NCBI RefSeq assembly: GCF_003284585.1 | Contig: NZ_QKRX01000005.1 | Span: 124,001-188,000 of the forward strand | From: Nitrincola tibetensis | Lineage (GTDB): Bacteria > Pseudomonadota > Gammaproteobacteria > Pseudomonadales > Balneatricaceae | Direction: 5' to 3' | Length of the DNA stretch: 64,000 nt | Part shown: positions 56,946 to 64,000 of the stretch, in pieces | Layout: each line of letters starts with the position of its first letter | How positions within the stretch are numbered: the first letter of the stretch is position 1 | Notes under the pieces: generated by a model | The model's database searches: none | The model's input: only the letters and a program-made list of their open reading frames with translations | What the model was told of the DNA's origin: nothing | Made by a program: the position numbers and the translations under genes

Positions 56946-58499
56946 TTAACGTTTAAAGCGAACAACGAGTTCATGAAGTTCATCAGATGTCTTCTGCAGC
57001 TGCTCTACAGAGCCATAGGCACTGCCAGCGCTGGATTGGCTGCTCTGAGCTAAGGTAGAGATATTGACCACTTGTCGATTAATATCCTCGGCAACATGGG
57101 CTTGCTCTTCAACAGCGGCGGCCATTTGTGTGGCCATGTTATCAATCACGCTAATGGCTTCTGAAATACCGTTTAACACCTCTGAGGTTTCAGCAACGCG
57201 TTGCATGCCTGTGTCTGCATCTTCACGGCCTGAATCTGCGACTCGAACGGCATCTTCAGCAGCGGTGGTTAGCTGTTTGATAATGATATAAATCTCTTTT
57301 GTTGACTCTTGTGTGCGGCTGGCTAAGGATCTTACTTCATCGGCAACAACCGCAAATCCACGGCCTTGTTCGCCTGCACGAGCCGCTTCAATGGCTGCAT
57401 TTAATGCAAGAAGGTTGGTTTGCTCTGCAATTTTTTCAATGATTTGTGCCGCCTCGGAAATGAGTTTTGTTTGCTCCGCAACATCAAGAACAGACTGGCT
57501 GATATTGGCGACAGTGTCGCGCAGTTCTTGTATGGCTTTTAACGTCGTTTGAGCAACACTGCGCCCCTCATTGGCCAGTCGGTTGGCTGTTTCAGCTTCA
57601 GAAGCTGTGCTTTGTAAGTGATTTGAGACTTCGGCAATCGTCATGGTCATTTCATTCATGGCCGTTGCAACAAGTTCTGTTTCATTATGTTGGCGATTAA
57701 TCTCGGCATGGGTATGTGCCATGAGCTTTAGACCATTTTTGGACTCTTTAGACACCAGTTGCGCTGCATTTTCAATCCTCGTGAGCACGGTGGTTAAGTG
57801 AGCCTTTTCACTTTTTATCGCAACCGAAAGCGCGCCTAAATCGGCATGATGGTCTGAATAGCTTTGCACGGCCAGCGGGTGTTTAAAGGAGCTGGCAGTT
57901 AACTCATTTAAATAACGTAACATTTGTTTTTGACGATAAGTGACCCAGATACCATAAATAATGACAGATGTTGATAGAATAATCTGAGTGACTTCTTTAT
58001 AGCCGTAAACAAATAATAGTCCGGTGATGAGTAACGCTAAGGCTATGAATAAGGTTTCAGGCTTAAAAGGAAGCGTGAATTTAGTCCCTTTGCCTGCATT
58101 GATACGTTGATACAAGGCATCCGCTCGTTCAACATCTTGTCGAGACGGGCAGGAGCGTACAGATTCGTAGCCAACCACTTTTCCATGTTCTGTGATTGGG
58201 GTGATGTAGGCATCGACCCAATAAAAGTCACCGTTTTTGCAGCGATTTTTGACCAGCCCCATCCAAGGCTTGCCTTGTTTTAAATGCTCCCACATGATTT
58301 GGTAGGCCAACGGCGGCATGTCTGGGTGACGAACCAAGTTATGAGGCTGACCGATAAGTTCCTCTTTAGAGTAACCACTGATCTCAACGAAGGCGTCATT
58401 GCAATGTAAAATAGTGCCATTAAGATCGGTTGCCGAAATGAGCCTGATATCCTGAGGAAAGGTCTTCTCTGTACGCGTTGTGGGGCCGTTGTTTCTCAT
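56946..58499 (-). CDS. Aer-like chemoreceptor with N-terminal PAS domain
   Basis: A 517-residue receptor. PAS domain (about 10-125, [14 protein letters not shown]) as in Aer redox sensors, a membrane hairpin (about 150-190), and an MCP signalling domain with tip [26 protein letters not shown]. No periplasmic sensing domain. It likely reports electron-transport or redox state through bound FAD. ATG at 58499 is preferred over TTG at 58514 because AAGGAT lies upstream. Its PAS is closely related to that of the haem-PAS receptor at 22031. Confidence 0.88.
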   Translation of the reverse strand: MRNNGPTTRTEKTFPQDIRLISATDLNGTILHCNDAFVEISGYSKEELIGQPHNLVRHPDMPPLAYQIMWEHLKQGKPWMGLVKNRCKNGDFYWVDAYITPITEHGKVVGYESVRSCPSRQDVERADALYQRINAGKGTKFTLPFKPETLFIALALLITGLLFVYGYKEVTQIILSTSVIIYGIWVTYRQKQMLRYLNELTASSFKHPLAVQSYSDHHADLGALSVAIKSEKAHLTTVLTRIENAAQLVSKESKNGLKLMAHTHAEINRQHNETELVATAMNEMTMTIAEVSNHLQSTASEAETANRLANEGRSVAQTTLKAIQELRDTVANISQSVLDVAEQTKLISEAAQIIEKIAEQTNLLALNAAIEAARAGEQGRGFAVVADEVRSLASRTQESTKEIYIIIKQLTTAAEDAVRVADSGREDADTGMQRVAETSEVLNGISEAISVIDNMATQMAAAVEEQAHVAEDINRQVVNISTLAQSSQSSAGSAYGSVEQLQKTSDELHELVVRFKR

Positions 58500-58875
58500 C
58501 ACTTGATCCTTCAAAAAATTGCAGATGTATAAAGCATAGAAGATATAGGGTTATTATGTGTCATGTTGTATAGGAAAGGTCACAATAAAGTTGTATATAA
58601 AAGATAAAGAGCATTTTTATCAGTTATTTATAGGTGGAGTTACTTAGATTAGAGCATTATAGAATGAATAGGAGCAACTTACTAAGGTTGCTGTCATTTT
58701 AGAGTCAATTAATACTGAGGTTGCTGTTTCTGCTATGCGGAACAATGTTTGATTTTTTGACGTTTAATAGATAAAGTTTTTTATTTAAGTTATTGAAATT
58801 TAATAAAAAATCCGTTCTCATTTTGAGTTCGAAAACGGATTGTCAAAAATCTTAATGTAATTTGGTCAGACCATT
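58500..58875. other. Intergenic AT-rich stretch upstream of the Aer-like gene
   Basis: About 376 bp with runs of A and T. It holds the promoter of the chemoreceptor and the terminator of the amt operon (58803-58841). Nothing else recognisable, no ORF with a ribosome site. Confidence 0.55.
58803..58841 (-). terminator. Terminator of the amt-small protein operon
   Basis: On the minus strand, AATCCGTT...AACGGATT arms are followed by six T (58810-58805), 35 bp past the small gene's stop. Confidence 0.75.
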
Positions 58876-59046
58876 TTACTTGTCTTTATACTTATCAAAT
58901 GCCTTATCTTCATGGTGTTTAATTGAGGCAATAACCCCTATGATTATTGTGGCTACTCCGATTGAAAATAAAACCAGTGCTAGAGGATTATCGGCAAACG
59001 TAAAATAGGCCGCCGCATTTTCCCACTCTGTTATTGATGCGCCCAT
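58876..59046 (-). CDS. Small single-helix membrane protein downstream of amt
   Basis: An open frame of 56 codons starting with ATG at 59046 and stopping at 58876. TGGAG lies upstream with about 9-nt spacing. The protein starts MGASITEWENAAAYF, has one strong membrane helix (about 22-43: PLALVLFSIGVATIIIGVIA), and ends in a charged tail with HH, KAFDKYKDK. It follows amt on the same strand by 39 bp and precedes a terminator. Not recognised from any named family. Confidence 0.7.
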   Translation of the reverse strand: MGASITEWENAAAYFTFADNPLALVLFSIGVATIIIGVIASIKHHEDKAFDKYKDK

Positions 59047-59085
59047 GATTGTTTTCTCCAGTTATTAATTGTTTAAAGGGTGTTT

Positions 59086-60441
59086 TCAAACATTGGCCAG
59101 CTTGTTGGGCACTTCACTTGGGCGAGTGGCCGGAACACTGGTTTCGGGATAAGGCTTGGCTAAAATTTCCACTTCATCTATGCCTAAGTCTTCAACGGCA
59201 TCAGGTACACGCAACATGCTCATCTTCTTAAGCAGCAAAGAAATACCGTAGCCGGGTATGAAACCGACTAGAGCCATCACGATTGCAGCAATAGATTGTC
59301 CTTGAAGAGAAATGGCGGGATTGCCATCAACATTAGGAGTGCCGTCCGCAAAAACACCGACAAGAATAACGGCGACAAAACCGGTAAATCCATGGACCGC
59401 AACAGCCCCTACAGCATCATCGATTCCCTTGTTTTCAAGGATTTTTGCAAACTTAACGGCAAGAACACCCATACAGGTCGCAATCATGAAGGCAAGAGCT
59501 GGGTCGTAAAGGTCAAGACCAGCGGCAACAGAGATGATACCGACCAGTCCGCCTGACATCGTCCAAAAAGGGTCACGTGTGGCGATATAGCATCCAATCA
59601 CACCACCGGAAAAGCCCATCAGGGTATTAAATGCAAAGGCTGAAAGGTTAGTCGGAGTGTTGTAAATCGTCGTCCAGCCAATATCGCCGCCGTTGAAAAT
59701 AATGCAACCGCCTAAAAAGCCGAAGAAGCCGAAGATGATCATCATGAGGCCAATTAGGGTCATGGGTAGGCTGTGAGGTGCAATTGTTTGTGCAACACCA
59801 TTAATAAATTTGCCCTTACGAGCGCCTAAATTGATCAAGACTCCCAACGTAAAGAAGCCAGCAACAGCATGTACAACACCCGATGCGCCAACATCATGAT
59901 AGCCCAGTTTAGTCAATAGCCATCCGTCTGGGTGCCAGCCCCAAGCACCTGCCAGTATCCAAGCGACACTGCCAACTGTGATGGTTAATATTAGGAAGGC
60001 GCTGACCCGAATACGCTCAATAACGGCGCCTGATAGAATTGACCCTGTTGTGGCTCCGAACAGAGCGAATGCACCCCAAAAAATGCCTGTTGCCATATCG
60101 CTGACATTCGGCCCCATGCTGTCTGACCAAGGCAAGGCTTCAGGAACACTTGCCGGTAATAAACCACCTGGAAAAGCGTTGTAAATCCACCAGCCAAATA
60201 AGTAAAACGCTGGAATAATTGTCGCCAAAGCCAAAATGTTTTTGATACCTGCAGCTAGGGCATTTTTACTGCGTGAAGCGCCCATCTCATACGCAAGAAA
60301 GCCTGCATGAATCATGAGCATGATTGCGGTGCACCACCAGTAAAAAACTTCCATATTCATGGACTGGTGCATAGCAAAGACTGCCTGCTGCGCATCCAGC
60401 GCTGCCTGCAGACTTTCTAAGGTTGGTGTTTCTAAGGCCAT
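59086..60441 (-). CDS. amt: Ammonium transporter (Amt)
   Basis: A 451-residue Amt/Rh-family channel with eleven membrane helices. Conserved regions: DSMGPNVSDMATGIFWGAFALFGATTGSILSGAVIERIR, GSVAWILAGAWGWHPDGWL, the pore-His stretch GVVHAVAGFF, and a second His in GAVAVHGFTGF. GAGGAT ribosome site. No glnK/glnB gene is linked, unusual for amtB; instead a small membrane gene follows. The promoter region with a long inverted repeat precedes it. Confidence 0.93.
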   Translation of the reverse strand: MALETPTLESLQAALDAQQAVFAMHQSMNMEVFYWWCTAIMLMIHAGFLAYEMGASRSKNALAAGIKNILALATIIPAFYLFGWWIYNAFPGGLLPASVPEALPWSDSMGPNVSDMATGIFWGAFALFGATTGSILSGAVIERIRVSAFLILTITVGSVAWILAGAWGWHPDGWLLTKLGYHDVGASGVVHAVAGFFTLGVLINLGARKGKFINGVAQTIAPHSLPMTLIGLMMIIFGFFGFLGGCIIFNGGDIGWTTIYNTPTNLSAFAFNTLMGFSGGVIGCYIATRDPFWTMSGGLVGIISVAAGLDLYDPALAFMIATCMGVLAVKFAKILENKGIDDAVGAVAVHGFTGFVAVILVGVFADGTPNVDGNPAISLQGQSIAAIVMALVGFIPGYGISLLLKKMSMLRVPDAVEDLGIDEVEILAKPYPETSVPATRPSEVPNKLANV

Positions 60442-60540
60442 AGGATTTATCCTCTTAGTCTATCAATTTAGATATATCGTCAGTGGTGAAATCATTTTTT
60501 CGAACCCCTTAGCCGTGTCTTTTTTGGAATCATCATAAAA

Positions 60541-60556
60541 AGGCACAGCTTTTGCT
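60541..60556 (+). promoter_or_regulatory. Candidate sigma-54 promoter element
   Basis: GGCAC-N5-TTGCT with GG at 60542 and GC at 60554, the 10-bp GG-GC spacing of RpoN promoters. It points to the AraC-family gene, whose ATG is about 210 bp away. The -12 part overlaps the first arm of the inverted repeat. Could be chance. Confidence 0.35.
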
Positions 60557-60628
60557 GTATTTAAAACAGTTCAACTGAAACCCAAGGATTGGTTTAGGTT
60601 CATAGTAGTCTCGGTTTTAAATACAGCA
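60553..60628. repeat. Perfect 15-bp inverted repeat in the amt/AraC divergent region
   Basis: TGCTGTATTTAAAAC (60553-60567) and GTTTTAAATACAGCA (60614-60628), 46 bp apart, centre-to-centre 61 bp, nearly six helical turns. Location suggests a two-site operator or looping element shared by amt and the AraC gene. The rest of the 327-bp gap also has TGGCAAAGT at 60684 and 60737 and a TTAGC/GCTAA pair near 60650. Confidence 0.65.
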
Positions 60629-60768
60629 GCAATCGCGGATTTTTTAGCTTAACAATTGCTAAAGTTGGGGCGTTAACAAAATTTGGCAAAGTAAAAGTTC
60701 TTTTATATCAATGGTTTTATATTTTTTGTATCAGGCTGGCAAAGTGCTTCACCAAAAGGAGGCAAAAA

Positions 60769-61746
60769 ATGTCCTATCAATATGAGAGCGCACAAAAACA
60801 GACCAAATATCAACAATGGACACCAGGAACTGCGCCCACGGTGATAGAAACATTTGACGTTAATCTGCAAGCTGAGAGTTTAAAATCATGGCGTCAGCAG
60901 TACGATCAAATCAGTGATGGCGAGTTTTTTGGTAAGTTGACAGAGCTGACACTAGAGCAGGTGCATGTTTTCAAGGAAGAGACTGAGCAGGCATTGCAGC
61001 AGGCCTGCGAGGTGTCGGCGGATTCATTTTGGCTGGGTTTGCCCGTGCAAACATCATCGACAAGTCGTGTGAATGGTTTGGAGGTTGAACATAACAAAAT
61101 TATTTGCCGTCCAGGAGGAGTTGCCTTTGAATTAACAACACCAGAGCACTTTGAAATATTTGGTATTGTGATTTCTCAATCTGATTTTCATGCGATCGCC
61201 GATCGTCATGATATTGCTTTACCAAAGGAATTATTTGATACACCACGAATTCAGTTGCCTTCTAAAGTGTTGCAGCAAGCACATTATTTATTGGATCATC
61301 TACTTAAAGCACGTGATCTTCGACCTCCTGATCACCTTCAGTATGATTTGATTTGTCTGATGTTGTTGGATATTTTTGATCAATACTCATTAGTCTGCAC
61401 GCAAAAATCAGGATTTAAACATCGAAAGAAAGTGGTTGATCAAGTCAGAGGGTATTTACAGGAGAATAAAGATACCCCTATTTCCGTAACGGAACTCTGT
61501 GACTTGGCAAATGTAAGCCGCCGCACTCTTCAGTATAGCTTTATGACTGTTCTCGGCATCAGTCCTTTGCAATATTTGCGTTTGTCGCGCTTAAATGCGG
61601 TTCGACGTGCTCTTCAGGCGAACCATGAGCAGCGAACAGTGGGGGAGATTGCCAGTGAATGGGGATTTTGGCATTTAAGCCAATTTTCATGTGATTACAA
61701 ACGATTATTTGGTGAATGCCCTTCGATGACAAAGCGTATTGAGTGA
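60769..61746 (+). CDS. AraC-family transcriptional regulator
   Basis: A 325-residue regulator. The N-terminal 210 residues form a ligand-binding part of the EutR-like type (FELTTPEHFEIFGIVISQSDF). The C-terminal double helix-turn-helix (about 225-322) contains ISVTELCDLANVSRRTLQYSF and VGEIASEWGFWHLSQFSCDYKRLFGE. The strong AAAGGAGG site precedes ATG 60769. The AraC family often senses small amines or alcohols; the effector and targets are unknown. Confidence 0.85.
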   Translation: MSYQYESAQKQTKYQQWTPGTAPTVIETFDVNLQAESLKSWRQQYDQISDGEFFGKLTELTLEQVHVFKEETEQALQQACEVSADSFWLGLPVQTSSTSRVNGLEVEHNKIICRPGGVAFELTTPEHFEIFGIVISQSDFHAIADRHDIALPKELFDTPRIQLPSKVLQQAHYLLDHLLKARDLRPPDHLQYDLICLMLLDIFDQYSLVCTQKSGFKHRKKVVDQVRGYLQENKDTPISVTELCDLANVSRRTLQYSFMTVLGISPLQYLRLSRLNAVRRALQANHEQRTVGEIASEWGFWHLSQFSCDYKRLFGECPSMTKRIE

Positions 61747-61882
61747 CAAAAAATAGATGCATAATTCATGGTGATGAATTAAGGTAGTCGATTATTTTTT
61801 AATCGAATGGGCCATGGCTGGAGTCGGTCTATGGGTTCGTAAAATCAGGGACAGTCTATACATTCGTCGAGATATCGTATTC

Positions 61883-63352
61883 ATGCAATCAGCGCCAAAT
61901 AAAGCGATCCCATCACTCTATCGAATTACTCGCCTAATGTTGGGTGTATTCATTCCAATTTTAATTTTAATTGGTGTGTTTAATGGCGTTCGAATGTCCA
62001 GTGACTTCGAAAAAATGATTAATCAGGTTGAGCAAGATGTTGTCCATTCTTTGCACTTGATCGACGATGCCTTAGAGATTCTTGAGACAGTGTTTGATCG
62101 GCAAATGTCTGATGGCTTAAATGAGTTTATGCAGGCCTATCATGATGCAGGCCAGTCACCGCAAGATATTGACCTTATGGCATTAAAGAGCTCGTTTAAG
62201 GACACAATGGATGTGTATATTATCAACCGTAATGGGGTTGTTGAGTTTTCAACCATTGAGCAGGATTTAGGTCTAGATTTAACCCAGTGGGCTGATTTTC
62301 ATGAGTATTTAGAAGCCATTAGAGAAGAAGGGCTACCTGTCGTCGACCGCATGAGTCGAGAAACACTTACGGGGCTGTTTCGTAAATATGCGTATTATCC
62401 GACTCCCGATAAAGAGTGGATATTAGAGTTAGGCATTAAGCCCGAAGTCATCGCTGAGTACATGACAAAACTGGATCCAGTTCAGGTGGGTCGTAGAATT
62501 GCGCTAAGCAATGATGTGATTGATAGTATCCGCATTATAGATCGTTTGGGTTGGGAACTCTCTATGTCCAGCCCTGAACAGGTGGATGCCTCAATAATGG
62601 ACAAGGCTAACCAAGTAAGGGAAACGCGACAATCTTTAGAGTTCATCAGTTGGAATACGTCGACACGCTACATTTTACAGGAAAATCGTGGGCATATGAT
62701 GTCCTTCGGCGCACCTGATCAGGTTATTGAGCTGGTCTACAGCCGTACCCGTCTTATCACTGGAATAGTGACCAATATTTTAGTTACTTTGGCAGGAATT
62801 ATCGTGTCATTAGTATTAGGTTATTGGCTTAAAACGGTGGAAGAAGAATTACGAAATCACGCTATATACGATGGATTAACAGGAGTGTTTAATCGTCGCT
62901 ATGGTATGAGTCTACTGGAAATTGAAATCAATAAGGCCTCTCGTTTAAATAGCCCTTTGTCCTGCTTATTGATCGATATTGATAATTTTAAGAAAATTAA
63001 CGACTCCTTCGGGCATGATGTTGGTGATCAGGTCTTGAGTAAAGTTGCTAACGAATTGAACCAAACGTTGCGTGCATATGATGTTTTTTTCCGCTACGGA
63101 GGTGAGGAGTTTGTTATCGTTTTCCCTGGGTTGAGCCTAGAAGATGCGGAAATGTGTTCAGATCGTATTCGACAACTCTGCGCCCAGGTAAGCGTTCCGG
63201 TTGGAAAGGATAAAACAATTCAAACGACGTTAAGTGCAGGGTTAGTCTTGTTGAATGCAAATGAAACCAGCAAAGAGCTCTTGAAACGCGCAGATATGGC
63301 CTTATATGAAGCTAAGCAGGGCGGACGAAACTTGATTAAGATTGCCGCATAA
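61883..63352 (+). CDS. Membrane-bound diguanylate cyclase (GGDEF)
   Basis: About 489 residues. TM1 near 20-36, an extracytoplasmic region of about 260 residues without a recognised domain, TM2 near 302-324, and a GGDEF domain (about 335-489). The active site is GGEEF in RYGGEEFVIVF, a competent variant. The allosteric I-site RxxD (RAYD) lies exactly five residues upstream. It should synthesise c-di-GMP with product inhibition. The start is uncertain (61814 also open); the ATG at 61883 fits a membrane protein start but lacks a strong ribosome site. Confidence 0.85.
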   Translation: MQSAPNKAIPSLYRITRLMLGVFIPILILIGVFNGVRMSSDFEKMINQVEQDVVHSLHLIDDALEILETVFDRQMSDGLNEFMQAYHDAGQSPQDIDLMALKSSFKDTMDVYIINRNGVVEFSTIEQDLGLDLTQWADFHEYLEAIREEGLPVVDRMSRETLTGLFRKYAYYPTPDKEWILELGIKPEVIAEYMTKLDPVQVGRRIALSNDVIDSIRIIDRLGWELSMSSPEQVDASIMDKANQVRETRQSLEFISWNTSTRYILQENRGHMMSFGAPDQVIELVYSRTRLITGIVTNILVTLAGIIVSLVLGYWLKTVEEELRNHAIYDGLTGVFNRRYGMSLLEIEINKASRLNSPLSCLLIDIDNFKKINDSFGHDVGDQVLSKVANELNQTLRAYDVFFRYGGEEFVIVFPGLSLEDAEMCSDRIRQLCAQVSVPVGKDKTIQTTLSAGLVLLNANETSKELLKRADMALYEAKQGGRNLIKIAA

Positions 63353-63424
63353 ACTTAATTCTAGAATACTTGTCCAACCCTATTAGAATTTTCAGAGCTT
63401 GATTAAAAAGCGAAAGGTATCTTT

Positions 63425-63733
63425 ATGAAAAAGAGTCAGTTTTATAAATCCTGTGTAGCGGGTTTGTTGATCATAGGAAGTGCGGCAGTTGCTGATGATG
63501 TTCGCATCGATGAAGCACTAAGATTGGTCGAAACCGGTGTCATCAAGCATTTAGATGAACTAAACGACATTGCCTTGGCTGTACAGCCTGGTTCAATTAA
63601 TGACACAGAATTGGAAACAGAATACGGTCGTTACATTTACAAAGTCGAAATACGTGATGCTATGGGTGTTGAGTGGGATGTTGAGGTCGATGCCATCTCG
63701 GGTGATATTCTGAAGCGCTCGAAGGATGATTGA
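63425..63733 (+). CDS. Exported PepSY-domain protein
   Basis: A 102-residue protein with signal peptide (cleavage near AAVADDV) and a single PepSY domain (about 28-100), ending GDILKRSKDD. PepSY proteins inhibit proteases or modulate sensor and metalloreductase proteins in the periplasm. An AAAGG site precedes the ATG. Tail-to-tail with the pterin dehydratase, a gap of three bases. Confidence 0.78.
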   Translation: MKKSQFYKSCVAGLLIIGSAAVADDVRIDEALRLVETGVIKHLDELNDIALAVQPGSINDTELETEYGRYIYKVEIRDAMGVEWDVEVDAISGDILKRSKDD

Positions 63734-63736
63734 ATC

Positions 63737-64000
63737 TTAATTTTGGCTATAGATACGATCCGTCTCCGCAGCACATAAAAAATCGCCCACTTGAACACCT
63801 TGAATCTTGTGGGTATACCAAACAACAATGACCTTCCCCCAGGCTGTGTATAAGTCCGGGTGATGGCCGATTTTTTCAGCGAATTCTCCAACTTGATTGG
63901 TAAAATGAAGTGCGCTGGCAAAATCAGGAAAGGGGAATTGGCGTTGTAGCTTTAGCCTTTCCTGATTTTCATCAATCAATGACCAGCCAATTAAGGCTTT
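63737..64000 (-). CDS. phhB: Pterin-4a-carbinolamine dehydratase, 5' part outside the window
   Basis: The frame runs from 64000 to a stop at 63737 and is open at its 5' end; the visible 87 residues begin KALIGWSLIDENQERL. The PCD signature is present: EKIGHHPDLYTAWGKVIVVWYTHKIQGV, with His-His-Pro active-site histidines. It recycles tetrahydrobiopterin for phenylalanine hydroxylase or supports other pterin use. The start codon lies beyond the window. Confidence 0.85.
   Translation of the reverse strand, partial: KALIGWSLIDENQERLKLQRQFPFPDFASALHFTNQVGEFAEKIGHHPDLYTAWGKVIVVWYTHKIQGVQVGDFLCAAETDRIYSQN

Noticed and set aside
60684-60745. Repeated TGGCAAAGT before the AraC gene as sigma-54 or AraC sites
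   Set aside because: GG-N10-GC spacing is not met for sigma-54, and nine-base matches 53 bp apart are too short to claim an AraC operator.
61788-61806. TCGATTA-T5-TAATCGA hairpin upstream of the GGDEF gene
   Set aside because: Low-complexity AT palindrome in an AT-rich gap; no T-run after the stem and no known regulator site.

Overview
The window is a contiguous piece of a gammaproteobacterial chromosome. It looks like a free-living, motile, aquatic member of the Oceanospirillales/Pseudomonadales side. Supporting signs are the conserved block ubiJ-ubiE-DUF971-hslU-hslV-SPOR-argS-priA//rpmE, a short-Q-loop cyanide-insensitive cytochrome bd oxidase, a TRAP transporter, three chemotaxis-type receptors and several c-di-GMP/phosphorelay proteins. 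I found no tRNA, rRNA, CRISPR array, prophage or insertion sequence. Species cannot be assigned from the sequence alone.

Layout. 1-0.2 kb: C-terminus of an outer-membrane porin. 0.4-5.5 kb: a sensor block of FIST-domain NosP-like protein, NahK-like triple-PAS hybrid kinase, ErbR/AgmR-like response regulator, and a PQQ-catabolism-associated CXXXCW protein. 5.7-20.9 kb: housekeeping genes (hemJ, ubiJ, ubiE, DUF971, hslUV, SPOR protein, argS, priA, rpmE, malic enzyme, uvrA, ssb, NIF3-like). 21-26.3 kb: signalling (a short PAS receptor, a PAS receptor with a periplasmic CxxCH domain, an OmpR-type regulator, an orphan HPt and an EAL protein). 26.5-34.7 kb: membrane physiology (NhaP2-like antiporter, ClC protein, ABC exporter, CydAB/CioAB with a GbsR/MarR-type regulator under a perfect FNR/ANR box). 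34.9-40.2 kb: ProC-like reductase, DctPQM TRAP transporter, RmlD-like reductase, SirB2 protein. 40.3-49.9 kb: a large periplasmic alcohol-oxidation locus in two divergent arms. One arm is a substrate-binding protein, a beta-propeller, and an ABC-2 ATPase and permease. The other is a cupredoxin-like protein, cytochrome c, MoxJ-like binding protein, SoxYZ-like carrier, metallo-beta-lactamase-fold hydrolase and a PQQ alcohol dehydrogenase. 50-56 kb: an NlpE/META lipoprotein, RarD, a pseudouridine synthase, and LysR-frmA-fghA for glutathione-dependent formaldehyde oxidation. 56-64 kb: YitT, an Aer-like receptor, amt with a 56-codon partner gene, an AraC regulator, a GGDEF protein, a PepSY protein and a partial pterin carbinolamine dehydratase.

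How it fits together. The PQQ dehydrogenase carries the Asp-Tyr-Asp pair that marks lanthanide-dependent enzymes. It would oxidise an alcohol in the periplasm and pass electrons to the c-type cytochrome; FrmA/FghA would remove formaldehyde if methanol or another C1 source is used. The NosP/NahK/ErbR block is the kind of regulator set that sits beside exa genes in Pseudomonas aeruginosa, but here it is about 35 kb from the dehydrogenase. The least understood part is the 'quinoprotein relay' group (SoxYZ-like carrier, Zn hydrolase, SBPs, ABC-2 transporter, propeller, CXXXCW protein), whose chemistry is not established. PQQ synthesis genes and an aldehyde dehydrogenase of the exaC type are not in this window.
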